Source: Agromyces flavus
Lineage (GTDB): Bacteria > Actinomycetota > Actinomycetes > Actinomycetales > Microbacteriaceae
Assembly: GCF_900104685.1 (NCBI RefSeq)
Contig: NZ_LT629755.1
Location: 1,240,001-1,304,000 of the forward strand
DNA length: 64,000 nucleotides
Direction: 5' to 3'
Shown piece after piece: positions 1 to 11,320 of this stretch (the stretch's first letter is position 1; the number at the start of each line of letters is the position of its first letter). The translations under genes and the position numbers were made by a program. Below the pieces are notes generated by a model that saw only the letters and a program-made list of their open reading frames with translations, was not told the origin of the DNA and did no database searches.

Positions 1-746
1 GCGTCCGGCGTGACGTTCCGAGCGATGCGGTTCTCGCGCTCGGTGGCCACTCCCGTCGGCAGCACGTGGAGGCGGACCCCCGCGGGCAGCGACGCGGAGT
101 CGCGCGCGAAGCGGTGCCTCCGCGCGATCTCGAAGGCCACGCGGGCGTTGTCGAGCTGGTGTCGTGGCGCGGCGAGCGGGAACTCGATCCGACCAACCTG
201 CAGCACGTGGATCTCGGTGGCTCCGGCTGCGGCCGCCTCGCTGATCGGGATGGAGTTCACGATCCCGCCGTCGAGGAAGTGCTCGCCGTCGATCTCGACC
301 GCGGGGAACACGCCCGGCAGCGCAGCGGAGGCCAGCACGGCCGGGATCAGCGCGCCCTCGCTGAACCAGTGCTCGGCTGCTCGTTCGATGCTCGCGGCGC
401 AGCAGCGGAACTCGACTTCGAGGTCGGCGAAGGTGCGTGCCGTCGGCAGGCCGGTCTTCAGCAGGCGCAGGAGGGGGCCGGTCGACATGACATGCGTCCG
501 CCCGGGCCTGATCCCCGCCCCATTGGTCAGCGCCCTTGCCTCGCGCGACGTCCAGGCCCGCTCCAGCCGGGCGACGCTGAGATCCACGCCGGCGGCGATG
601 ATCGCGCCGTTGATCGCGCCGATCGATGTGCCGACGATCAGATCGGGGCGGACCGCGCGCTCGAGCAGCGAGCGCAGCATTCCGACCTGCACGGCGCCCA
701 GCACGCCGCCCCCACCGAGCACGAACGCCACCTTCGCCGAGCCCAT
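1..746 (-). CDS. Patatin-like phospholipase (C-terminus beyond the window)
   Basis: Predicted serine acyl hydrolase of the bacterial patatin/RssA type, acting on lipid esters, probably in the cytosol or at the inner membrane face. Reading leftward from an ATG at 746, the visible 248 residues show the glycine-rich oxyanion loop GGGG at residues 11-14, the nucleophile elbow GTSIG with Ser41, and the dyad motif DGG with Asp159. The C-terminus runs off the left edge. It diverges from the AraC-type gene that starts at 857. A GAGAAT hexamer lies six bases before the ATG, a weak fit to the leaderless layout seen elsewhere in the window. A second, only distantly similar patatin gene lies at 7262-8203. 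The substrate cannot be read from the sequence. Confidence 0.9.
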   Translation of the reverse strand, partial: MGSAKVAFVLGGGGVLGAVQVGMLRSLLERAVRPDLIVGTSIGAINGAIIAAGVDLSVARLERAWTSREARALTNGAGIRPGRTHVMSTGPLLRLLKTGLPTARTFADLEVEFRCCAASIERAAEHWFSEGALIPAVLASAALPGVFPAVEIDGEHFLDGGIVNSIPISEAAAAGATEIHVLQVGRIEFPLAAPRHQLDNARVAFEIARRHRFARDSASLPAGVRLHVLPTGVATERENRIARNVTPD

Positions 747-856
747 GGCGCCATTCTCCCACCGGGGTGTCCGCCCGGCGAGTGACGTTCGACCCGCCTC
801 GCGGCGAACCGCATCGGAGGTGGACATCGCCGTGTGGAGGTGGCACGATCACCCAC

Positions 857-1324
857 GTGAGCAGCAGTCCCGACTCGCGCGCGCCGCAGCTCGACGACCT
901 CGTCCGCCTGCGGCGCGTCCGCGACCGGATCGACCGCGAGTACGCACAGCCGCTGGATGTCGCGGCGCTCGCCCGCGGCGCGAACATGTCGTCCGGGCAC
1001 CTGAGCCGGCAGTTCCGACTCGCCTACGGCGAGTCGCCGTACTCCTACCTCATGACGCGTCGCATCGAACGGGCGATGGCGCTCCTGCAGCGGGGCGACC
1101 TGAGCGTGACGGACGTGTGCTTCGCGGTCGGCTGCTCGTCGCTGGGCACCTTCAGCACCCGGTTCACCGAACTCGTCGGCGTGCCGCCGAGCGTCTACCA
1201 GCGTCAGGCACGTCAGCCCACCGATGGTGTTCAGTCGGTCGTGGCCGGCGTGCCGTCCGTCCTCGCCAAGCGGGTCGCGCGTCCGGTCAGGAATCGAGAA
1301 GCGACCGCCGGGGGGCGCCGATAG
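857..1324 (+). CDS. AraC-family transcriptional regulator, DNA-binding domain only
   Basis: A 155-residue regulator made almost entirely of an AraC-type double helix-turn-helix. The first helix pair is in the region LDVAALARGANMSSGHLSRQ, and the second is around SVTDVCFAVGCSSLGTFSTRF. There is no attached sensor domain, so the signal is not obvious. The GTG at 857 is chosen because upstream codons in this frame run back into the divergent patatin gene. The VOC protein gene starts 10 bases after its stop and a UvrA-like gene follows. This order is, to my knowledge, recurrent in actinobacteria and suggests that the regulator controls a small stress or detoxification module. The DNA-binding assignment is secure; the regulon is inferred. 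Confidence 0.92.
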   Translation: MSSSPDSRAPQLDDLVRLRRVRDRIDREYAQPLDVAALARGANMSSGHLSRQFRLAYGESPYSYLMTRRIERAMALLQRGDLSVTDVCFAVGCSSLGTFSTRFTELVGVPPSVYQRQARQPTDGVQSVVAGVPSVLAKRVARPVRNREATAGGRR

Positions 1325-1334
1325 CGTGACGGGC

Positions 1335-1745
1335 ATGGACATCACGATTCAGTACACGTTCCTCCCGCACACCGACCCCGAGGCCTCGCTCTCCTTCTAC
1401 CGCGACGTCCTCGGGTTCGAGGTGCGCAACGACGTCGGATACGAGGGCATGCGGTGGATCACCGTCGGACCGACCGGCCAGCCCGGGACATCCGTCGTGC
1501 TGTACCCGCCCACTGCCGACCCGGGCGTCACCGAGGACGAGGGGCGCACGATCGCCGAGATGATGGCGAAGGGCACGTTCGCGAGCATCGTCCTCGCCAC
1601 GCCCGACGTCGACGGCACGTTCGAGCAGGTGCAGGCCAGCGGCGCCGAGGTCGCACAGGAGCCGATCGACCAGCCCTACGGCGTGCGCGACTGCGCATTC
1701 CGCGACCCGGCGGGCAACATGGTCAGGATCCAGGAGCCGCGCTGA
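1335..1745 (+). CDS. VOC (glyoxalase/bleomycin-resistance) superfamily protein
   Basis: A 136-residue single-domain vicinal-oxygen-chelate protein with the paired beta-alpha-beta-beta-beta modules typical of glyoxalase, dioxygenase and drug-binding proteins. The N-terminal module is recognisable from [17 protein letters not shown], and the C-terminal one from [19 protein letters not shown], which carries the usual last metal or ligand-binding Glu. The ATG at 1335 is preferred: TAGCGT at 1322-1327 lies seven bases before it and there is no Shine-Dalgarno sequence, so the message may be leaderless. It sits between the AraC-type regulator and the UvrA paralogue and may bind or modify a small toxic compound. 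Whether it is an enzyme or a binding protein cannot be decided here. Confidence 0.88.
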   Translation: MDITIQYTFLPHTDPEASLSFYRDVLGFEVRNDVGYEGMRWITVGPTGQPGTSVVLYPPTADPGVTEDEGRTIAEMMAKGTFASIVLATPDVDGTFEQVQASGAEVAQEPIDQPYGVRDCAFRDPAGNMVRIQEPR

Positions 1746-1789
1746 TCCCGCACGATCACGAGACGACCACGACGGAGGGTGCCGTTCCG

Positions 1790-4150
<2,361 letters not shown>

Positions 4151-4251
4151 GGACGCGGAGTCGACACCAGAACTGGGGAGGGTGAGGTTCCCTCAGGAAC
4201 ACTACGCTTCGGGTGGTCGCACGTCCGCGTCGACACGAAGGTGGTGCTGTC

Positions 4252-5619
4252 ATGCGCAACTCGACTGAGCAGGAACCACGGCGTTCACGATGGATCGGCG
4301 GGGGTGCAGTGATCGTTGCGGCGCTGGCACTGGCTGCATTCTCGACCACACCCGCGGCCGCGGCGGCGGGCGGCCCCGAAACCGTCACCGATGACTACGA
4401 ATCCGTGAACTGGTCCTGCGGGTACCCGATGCAGATCGAGGGGACCTCGACCTCGACGTTCCGCGAACGGTCGGACCCGCACGGGGGCGACCGAACCCTC
4501 TCGTACGAGCGCTTCGAGTATCACGAGACCTGGACGAACGAGGACGGCGAGAAGTTCAGCATCTCCGGGAGAGCGCTCCAGAAGGACCTGAAGGTCACGC
4601 CGCTCGGTGGTTCCCTCTACCAGGTCACCGCGCAGCTCTCGGGCCAGAGAGGGGTGGTGATGGCCGGGGATGAGGTTCTCGCCCGCGACCGTGGCCTCGT
4701 TCGGTTCACGTTCACGCACGACATCGAAACCGGCGCGAGGGAGTTCCTCGGCGTTCGGTTCAACGGCCCCCACCCCGGATTCGAAACCGATCTCTGCAAG
4801 ATCGTCGCACCCGTCGTCGGCACGGCGTCGGCCGAGTTCCACACACCACGCCCGCTCGGCACGACCGAGGCGTCGATGGGCTATTACGAGTACCTTCCGC
4901 CCTCGTACGGCGAGGTCGGGGGAGGCAGCCCGCTGCTCGTCGTCGCGAACGGATACGGCGAGAACGGCGACGGGTCGGCCGAGGGGCTCGACCGCCTGTT
5001 GTTCACCGGCATTCCGCGATTCATCGACGTGGGCGGATGGCCGCTCGACCGTCCGCTCGTGGTGCTCTCGACCCAGCACATCGAGCAGCCGCCGGGGCTC
5101 GGTCCCGTCTGCGAGGACGTGCCGTGGTTCGGCTCGTGCGTCATGCAGCTCCAGCACGACCTCGGGCATCCGCCGGTGTCGCCCTGCACGACGCCGGACG
5201 AGCTCCGCGACTTCATCGAGTTCGCCACCGGCCGGTACGACGTCGATCCCGACCGCGTGTACCTCACCGGCCTGTCCTGCGGTGCGTTCGGGACCTGGGA
5301 GTACTTGGCCGAGTTCGGCGACGACCAGGTCGCAGCCGCCGTACCCATCGCGGGAGAGGGCCGCCCTGCCTGGGCGACGAGCGCATGCGCGCTGGGCGAC
5401 GTCGCGATCTGGGCGATCCACGGCGAGCTCGACCCCGACGTGAATCCCGCCGGCAGCATCGAGCCCATCACGTCCCTCAGCGGATGTGCCGGGGTCGCGC
5501 CGGAGCGCGCGAAGCTGTCGATCTACCCCGGCCTCGGGCACGACGGCTGGGATCAGGCCTACAGCGGCAGCGAGGGCGACGACATCTACTCGTGGATGCT
5601 CGGGTTCACCCGGGACTGA
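4252..5619 (+). CDS. Secreted alpha/beta-hydrolase (esterase-like)
   Basis: A 455-residue exported hydrolase. The N-terminus has a twin-arginine-like basic patch (PRRSRW), a hydrophobic stretch and an Ala-rich cleavage region ending near residue 44. The first half (about 50-215) is an uncharacterised beta-rich domain. The second half is an alpha/beta-hydrolase with the nucleophile elbow GLSCGAFG (Ser342), a likely acid in GELDPDV and a likely catalytic His in GLGHDGW. The layout resembles predicted extracellular esterases and peptidases of the polyhydroxyalkanoate-depolymerase or feruloyl-esterase type. The ATG at 4252 places the signal peptide correctly; a further in-frame start upstream would add 13 residues. 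Two other exported proteins follow. The substrate is unknown. Confidence 0.8.
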   Translation: MRNSTEQEPRRSRWIGGGAVIVAALALAAFSTTPAAAAAGGPETVTDDYESVNWSCGYPMQIEGTSTSTFRERSDPHGGDRTLSYERFEYHETWTNEDGEKFSISGRALQKDLKVTPLGGSLYQVTAQLSGQRGVVMAGDEVLARDRGLVRFTFTHDIETGAREFLGVRFNGPHPGFETDLCKIVAPVVGTASAEFHTPRPLGTTEASMGYYEYLPPSYGEVGGGSPLLVVANGYGENGDGSAEGLDRLLFTGIPRFIDVGGWPLDRPLVVLSTQHIEQPPGLGPVCEDVPWFGSCVMQLQHDLGHPPVSPCTTPDELRDFIEFATGRYDVDPDRVYLTGLSCGAFGTWEYLAEFGDDQVAAAVPIAGEGRPAWATSACALGDVAIWAIHGELDPDVNPAGSIEPITSLSGCAGVAPERAKLSIYPGLGHDGWDQAYSGSEGDDIYSWMLGFTRD

Positions 5620-5700
5620 GCCATAAGGGGAGCGGAGGAAGTTCTCCACATCTGCGCGCAAGTTGGAATCGGGGGAGTCCCATCCGACTAGGGTGCGGTC

Positions 5701-6528
5701 ATGATGCGCACGAGTCGATCGGGCCGACGGATGGGTATCGCCGTCGTGCTGCTCACCAGCCTGGTGGGCTGCTCGGCGACCGGACCTCGCACGGCGCCCG
5801 TCGATGCTGTGGTCGGAACCAGCGAGGCCAGGCCCGAGATCGCGTCCGAGCCGACCGAGACGCGTCCACGCCTGTCGGATCTCGCGCCGGGCACCATCGT
5901 GGCCACCGGCGACTTCGATTCCCGGGGCGTCACCGGGCGCATCGAGATCAAGGCGAACGGCACCGACGAGGGGTTCGACGTTGCGTTGATCGGTATCTCG
6001 CCGCTTCCACCCGTCGGCACCTCACTCGAACTGAACGCCCTCCCGGCGACTGCGACCGATGCCGAGCTCCAGCAGGGCTTCAGCTTCTACACGTACGACG
6101 CGCTCCGGGGATCGGCCGATCAGACCTTCTCGATGCCGGGCGCTGGGTACGGGGGATTCGAGACGAACGACCCCAGCTACATGCGGACGGCGGTGATCTG
6201 GGCCGCGCCGCCCGGCGCACCGATCGGCCTCGGAAGCGTCGTCGCGACCGCGCAGCTGACCTGGGACCTTCCCGACATGAATCAGGGTCTCGAGCTGGTC
6301 GATCGCGGAACGGCGGATGGAGCACGCGGAGCGGTGACCGTCGGTTCGGACGGCACGCCGTCGACCTATCGGGTCGCCCGCGGTGATACGCCCGAGGGCA
6401 TCACCGAGCGCTTCGGCATCACCATGGAGGACCTGGAGTGGCTGAACCCGGATCGGCTGACCACGCGACTCGTGCTCGCCGACCTCACGATCAACCTCTC
6501 GCGGGATGCTCGCGGGCTTCGGGGTTGA
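5701..6528 (+). CDS. Lipoprotein with C-terminal LysM-like domain
   Basis: A 275-residue membrane-anchored lipoprotein. A type II signal peptide ends at the lipobox LVGC, with Cys24 as the lipidated residue. The middle part is an uncharacterised beta-rich domain. The C-terminus, from about residue 221, looks like a LysM peptidoglycan-binding module (the YRVARGDTPEGITERFGI region followed by LEWLNPD), so the protein may bridge membrane and cell wall. TAGGGT at 5689-5694 lies six bases before the ATG and there is no obvious ribosome binding site, consistent with a leaderless message; a second ATG follows at once. The LysM call rests on pattern similarity and is less sure than the lipoprotein call. 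Confidence 0.78.
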   Translation: MMRTSRSGRRMGIAVVLLTSLVGCSATGPRTAPVDAVVGTSEARPEIASEPTETRPRLSDLAPGTIVATGDFDSRGVTGRIEIKANGTDEGFDVALIGISPLPPVGTSLELNALPATATDAELQQGFSFYTYDALRGSADQTFSMPGAGYGGFETNDPSYMRTAVIWAAPPGAPIGLGSVVATAQLTWDLPDMNQGLELVDRGTADGARGAVTVGSDGTPSTYRVARGDTPEGITERFGITMEDLEWLNPDRLTTRLVLADLTINLSRDARGLRG

Positions 6529-6725
6529 ATAGGGCGGCGGTGCGCAACAGCACCGTCCAGCGTCAGGGTGAGCGTAGGCGAGTGTTCGACGAGCCGCGGC
6601 CGCTGAGCGAGTTCCCCGAGTCTTCCGCACCCGCGCTCCGATGACTGACCAAGTTGTCGCGGGGGACTCCGCGCGCGGCGATTCGGCGCCTAGCATTCCG
6701 ATACCCGAACACTTGGAGGAACATC

Positions 6726-7100
6726 GTGCTCACACGAATCCCGGCCGCCGTCTCGGCCACGCTGCTCGCAACCGTCCTGATCGCCGCAGGAGCATCGACG
6801 GCGAACGCCGACAGCATGAGGCTCTGCGGCGAGGAGCTTCTTCAGCTGCAGAACGATGTCGGCTCGGTGCCGATCACCGGGGGCAAGGTCGAGAAGGAGC
6901 GCGCTGGGCTGGTGAAACTCGTCGAGGCCACGATCACCCTGGTCGACGACGGCAAGACGACCGATGCGGTCGTCAAACTGGGGAACCTGCAGACGAAGGT
7001 CGACGACCTGGAGGCGGCCGAGCGGATCAGCGCGGAGTCCGCCGCGTTGCTGACGGACGACACCACGTCTGCGACCCTGTGCCTTTCCAGCGCCGGGTGA
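6726..7100 (+). CDS. Small secreted protein with FIMAH-like helical domain
   Basis: A 124-residue exported protein with a clear Sec signal peptide, about 28 residues ending near ANA-DS. The mature part has two cysteines (in RLCGEE and near the C-terminus in ATLCLSS) that could pair. It also has a helical pattern around LVKLVEATITLVDDGKTTDA that resembles the FIMAH domain found at the ends of extracellular actinobacterial and firmicute proteins. The GTG at 6726 follows a strong GGAGGA and puts the signal peptide at the very N-terminus. It is the last of three exported proteins in a row. FIMAH-type domains are normally attached to enzymes, so a free-standing one is unusual. No function is claimed. 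Confidence 0.72.
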   Translation: MLTRIPAAVSATLLATVLIAAGASTANADSMRLCGEELLQLQNDVGSVPITGGKVEKERAGLVKLVEATITLVDDGKTTDAVVKLGNLQTKVDDLEAAERISAESAALLTDDTTSATLCLSSAG

Positions 7101-7189
7101 GGTCGGCGCCCGCGCCGTAGTGCGGCGCTCGCGACCCGGTGGTGTGCGCCTCACAAGACATGACGTCCTGCGAGTTCCTGGAAGCGCCG

Positions 7190-7203
7190 ATAATGCGCAT
7201 TAT
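7190..7203. repeat. 14-bp perfect AT-rich palindrome
   Basis: ATAATGCGCATTAT is a perfect 14-base palindrome in a GC-rich setting, flanked by CCG on the left and GTCGG on the right. It lies in the 161-base gap between the convergent FIMAH-like gene and the second patatin gene, where no promoter is expected. With no loop it is a poor terminator. It looks more like a dimeric protein-binding site, but its owner is unknown. Confidence 0.6.
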
Positions 7204-7261
7204 GTCGGTTCGGCTCTGGAACTCCCTCCCCGGCTGGAACGCTCGCCGCCCGCGAGAGCCG

Positions 7262-8203
7262 TCAGCTCCACAGCTCGGCGAGCTGAACAGCAATGCGCTT
7301 GCCCTGCTCGTATCCGGCTCGCGCTGCGGGCGGTCGCGTCGACGGATCCATCATGTCGTCGCCGAACGCCGCTCGCGAGGCATCGTCCGGGAAGACGGTT
7401 TCCACGACGCTCCCCTCGGCGCGGAGTGCATCGACCTGGTCGGTGAGATGCGTGCCCCATTCCACCGGAGTCAGGGACCTGCCGCCCAATGGCGACAATA
7501 CGAGCACTCGGGCACATCCGGCCGCGAGGTCCGCGTTGTCCGCGTTGGCCCGATACCCGCCGTCGATGTATCGCCGGTCGCCGACGCGGTAGGCGAACCC
7601 GCCGGCGCAGCTGGCGGCGACCGCGTCAACGAGATCCACCCCGCTGCGACGATCGAAGACCACCGGTTCACCGGAATCGGCATCCACCGCGGTGATGAGC
7701 AATCGTCGCATCGGCCAGTCCCGGGTCGGAAAGCGCGCTGCCACCGTGGCGCGCCAGCGCTCACTCGTCAGATCGTCGGATGCCGCGTCCGACGCGAGCG
7801 CCGCACCCATCCTGCGGCGCCAGTCCACGGCATCCTCCGACGCTGCGATGATCGCCCTCAGTCGCTCCAGGTGGTTTATGGTGAGCCGGGCCCGGCCCCG
7901 CGCAGGACCGGTTCCGCTCCCCCGTGCCGGTGGCGGTGCCGGAGGGGTCAGGACGGCATCGAGCAGATCCGACGCCGTTGCGCCCAGGATCTGCGCGGCG
8001 GCCGTCGATCCCGCCGAGGTTCCCACTACGACATCCGCTCGGGTCGGATCCGCCCCGCCCTCGGACAAGCCCGCCAGGACGCCGATCAACCAGGCATTGC
8101 CGGCGGACCCTCCGCCGCCGAGGACCAACGCGGTTCGAGCCGAGTCGTCCGGCGGCCTCCCACGAACCGCTGGACCCACCTCATCGTGAGGTCGCTTCAT
8201 CAT
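7262..8203 (-). CDS. Patatin-like phospholipase
   Basis: A complete 313-residue patatin-domain acyl hydrolase. It has the oxyanion loop GGGGSAG at residues 29-35, the nucleophile elbow GTSAGS with Ser63, and DGGYRAN carrying the catalytic Asp. The stretch before the DGG motif (SCAGGFAYRVGDRRYIDGG) departs from the usual small-hydrophobic-Pro-Gly run and lacks its proline. There is no signal peptide or membrane segment. The first two codons are both ATG; the first is used here. It is only weakly similar to the truncated patatin at the left edge, so this is not a recent duplication. Lipid-ester hydrolysis is expected from the family; substrate and role are unknown. Confidence 0.9.
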   Translation of the reverse strand: MMKRPHDEVGPAVRGRPPDDSARTALVLGGGGSAGNAWLIGVLAGLSEGGADPTRADVVVGTSAGSTAAAQILGATASDLLDAVLTPPAPPPARGSGTGPARGRARLTINHLERLRAIIAASEDAVDWRRRMGAALASDAASDDLTSERWRATVAARFPTRDWPMRRLLITAVDADSGEPVVFDRRSGVDLVDAVAASCAGGFAYRVGDRRYIDGGYRANADNADLAAGCARVLVLSPLGGRSLTPVEWGTHLTDQVDALRAEGSVVETVFPDDASRAAFGDDMMDPSTRPPAARAGYEQGKRIAVQLAELWS

Positions 8204-8302
8204 GCAGGTGACTCAGATGGACGCTGACACGCGCGGAGACGCCGCCCGACCCCCCAGGTCCGGACGGTGCGTGTGGTCACGCGGCCTTGGGCCGTGGCGT
8301 CA

Positions 8303-8641
8303 TCAGCCGCCGTATCGCTCCTCGTGTCGCCGGATCTTCTCGAGGCGCTTCTCCCCCGCCGGCATGCCGAACTCGTTGAGTGGACCGGTCGCCGCCCGTT
8401 CTGGCAGGCGTTCATCGGTCGGGCATTCGAGCAGGACATTCGACGTGGATTCGTCGACGCGGTGCTCGAACATCGGGTGCCCGCAGACGGGGCACGGCTT
8501 CTCCCCCAGCTGACTGCGGTCATCTGGGTCTTCCGGGGCCATCTCCGGCGATGCGAATGCTGGACTGAGGGTCCGGTCCACGCGATCGAAGAACCGCGTG
8601 AACGCATTCCGGTCGTCAGGGCCCGCATCCTCGCGTGCCAT
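8303..8641 (-). CDS. Small conserved hypothetical protein with zinc-knuckle-like motif
   Basis: A 112-residue protein of unknown function. It is hydrophilic, with CPVCGHPMFEH in the middle followed about 15 residues later by a single Cys (LLECP), which together could bind a metal ion. The acidic N-terminus and basic C-terminus (EKRLEKIRRHEERYGG) have no recognisable domain. TACCAT lies seven bases before the ATG at 8641, fitting a leaderless promoter. It stands between the patatin gene and dhaM, reading leftward like both. Codon use and GC match its neighbours. I recognise the pattern as a plausible actinobacterial conserved hypothetical and offer no function. Confidence 0.65.
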   Translation of the reverse strand: MAREDAGPDDRNAFTRFFDRVDRTLSPAFASPEMAPEDPDDRSQLGEKPCPVCGHPMFEHRVDESTSNVLLECPTDERLPERAATGPLNEFGMPAGEKRLEKIRRHEERYGG

Positions 8642-8731
8642 GGCGCCGATGGTACTCCCGAGGTCGTGGGACGCGCGAGCACTCGAACGGATAGTTCCAG
8701 TATCGATTCCGATGGCCCCGGGTCCCCCGAG

Positions 8732-9448
8732 TCAGTGCTCGCCGAAACCCGACTCCGCCAAGTCGGCGATCGCGTCGACTGCCGGTGCTCCATCGGGATC
8801 CTCGCTCGCGATCTCGACCTCATCTCCCCTGACGAGGCCGAGCGCCATGATCGCGAGCAGGCTCTTCGCGTCGGTGCCGTTGACGGTCACACGCTGCGGG
8901 AACGTCCCGGCGAGCTTCACGAGCTCGGCCGCAGGGCGCGCGTGGAGACCGTCGGCATTGGCGAGCGTGACGCGTCGACGATGAACGGGCGTCGCGGCGG
9001 GCGCGACGCCGGCGCCGGCGTGGGCGTCCTCGACCGATCGAGGCCCGGCTCCCGCCGCCGTCTCCGCGGCACGCAGGACCGCGTCCAGCGGGTCGCCCGA
9101 CTCTGCTGCGACGGATGCCGCGACGCCGCCCTCCACGAGCGGTGCGTCGGCGATCCGCACGCGTGCCCGCTGGTCGTCGTCGAGGAAGTCGAGCGCCGTG
9201 TCGGCGGTCAGGATCGCCGATCCGAGGTCGCAGAGCACCACGACGCCGACCCCGTCGTCGGCGGCCTGGATGGCCGACGAGACGAGATCGAAGCTCGTCC
9301 CGATCCGTCCGTCGTCGGTGCCTCCGGCCGCTTCGAGCCGCGCGGTCGGCGCCATCTGCCTGGCGAGCTCGACGAGCCCGTCCGCGAGTCGTCGGGAGTG
9401 CGAGACGAACACGATGCCCACCCGAGCGTCGCGCACGGGGTCAGGCAC
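8732..9448 (-). CDS. dhaM: Dihydroxyacetone kinase phosphoryl-donor subunit DhaM fused to HPr
   Basis: A 238-residue phosphocarrier for the PTS-dependent dihydroxyacetone kinase. Residues about 8-130 are an EIIA-mannose-like domain with the phospho-accepting His17 in VFVSHS. After a short Ala/Pro linker comes an HPr-like domain (about 155-238) with active His169 in GLHARPA. Unlike E. coli DhaM, there is no third, EI-like domain. Phosphate should pass from enzyme I to the HPr part, then to the EIIA part and on to DhaL. The GTG at 9448 overlaps the end of dhaL by eight bases, indicating translational coupling; a second GTG at 9436 is possible. It is the last gene of the dhaK-dhaL-dhaM operon. 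Confidence 0.92.
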   Translation of the reverse strand: MPDPVRDARVGIVFVSHSRRLADGLVELARQMAPTARLEAAGGTDDGRIGTSFDLVSSAIQAADDGVGVVVLCDLGSAILTADTALDFLDDDQRARVRIADAPLVEGGVAASVAAESGDPLDAVLRAAETAAGAGPRSVEDAHAGAGVAPAATPVHRRRVTLANADGLHARPAAELVKLAGTFPQRVTVNGTDAKSLLAIMALGLVRGDEVEIASEDPDGAPAVDAIADLAESGFGEH

Positions 9449-10088
9449 TGGTGCCGTTCGTGGCCGCGGCGGCGGCGGCCTCGAGCAGGTAGGCAGTGGA
9501 CTGCGCTCCGGGATCCCGGTGGCCCGCGGACCGCTCCCCCAGGTAACTCGCTCGCCCCTTCCGCGCGACGAGCGGCTCCGTCGCGACCGCTCCCGCGGCC
9601 GCGGCGTCCGCTGCCGCCCGAAGCGCCTCGGCGGCGGTCGCTCCGCGCTCGGCGGCGTCGCGGGCCGCGTCCACCGCAGGCGTCCAGGCATCGACCATGG
9701 TCTTGTCGCCCAGCTCAGCCTTGCCGCGCGCCACGATGCCGTCGCGGCCCGCCTCGAGCAGCGCCGCGACGCCGCCGGCGTCGATCGAGGTCTCCCCCGC
9801 GGCGGCCCCCGACGCCTTCAGGTAGGCCGTCCCGTACAGCGGACCGGCCGCCCCGCCGACGGTCGAGATCAGGGTCGTCGCGACGAGCTTCAGGACGTCG
9901 GCCGGCGTGGAACCGGCTGGCAGGTCGTCGAGCTTCGGAAGCACCGCCTGGAAGCCGCGATCCATGTTCTCGCCGTGATCGCCGTCACCGATCTCGCGAT
10001 CGAGCGTGATGAGCTCGATCCGATGCTCCGACATGGCCTCCGCGCTGCGCCGAATCCAATCGACCGCCCACGTGATGTCCAGTCCCAC
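9441..10088 (-). CDS. dhaL: Dihydroxyacetone kinase ADP-binding subunit DhaL
   Basis: A 215-residue nucleotide-binding subunit of PTS-dependent dihydroxyacetone kinase. It carries a tightly bound ADP that is rephosphorylated by DhaM and donates to the substrate held by DhaK. The metal and nucleotide motifs are plain: REIGDGDHGENMDRG near residue 35 supplies the Asp cluster that binds magnesium, STVGGAAGPLYG binds the phosphates, and KTMVDAW and the later DPGAQS complete the fold. The GTG at 10088 lies 11 bases after the dhaK stop. The length fits the family (about 210). The stop codon lies inside the dhaM start region. Confidence 0.95.
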   Translation of the reverse strand: MGLDITWAVDWIRRSAEAMSEHRIELITLDREIGDGDHGENMDRGFQAVLPKLDDLPAGSTPADVLKLVATTLISTVGGAAGPLYGTAYLKASGAAAGETSIDAGGVAALLEAGRDGIVARGKAELGDKTMVDAWTPAVDAARDAAERGATAAEALRAAADAAAAGAVATEPLVARKGRASYLGERSAGHRDPGAQSTAYLLEAAAAAATNGTSA

Positions 10089-10099
10089 CGTCCGGCCCC

Positions 10100-11101
<1,002 letters not shown>

Positions 11102-11201
11102 GGACGTCCCTTTCCCCTCGAACTGCCCGCGCCGGGCCCACGCGCATCGACGCCGTCGGCAGCACTCCCCGCAAAACTACCCCCGCCGCCGCAGCGCATG
11201 A

Positions 11202-11233
11202 AAGGGCTCTCCGCGAAAAGCGGAGCGGCCCTT
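11202..11233. promoter_or_regulatory. Inverted repeat between dhaK and glpF
   Basis: Two six-base arms (AAGGGC/GCCCTT and CTCCGC/GCGGAG) nest around a GAAAA loop with a small internal mismatch. The element sits between divergent genes, so a terminator role is unlikely. It ends directly upstream of a possible glpF promoter (weak -35 near 11232, TATGGT at 11256-11261). An operator for a glycerol or dihydroxyacetone regulator, or an RNA hairpin in a longer leader, would both fit. Confidence 0.5.
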
Positions 11234-11320
11234 CCGCGTGACTTCGCGACGCGAGTATGGTTGGCGCCATCCGCCCCAGGGGCGCGGCCCTCGGGCTCGG
11301 CGAAAGGATGGAAGGTCGAC

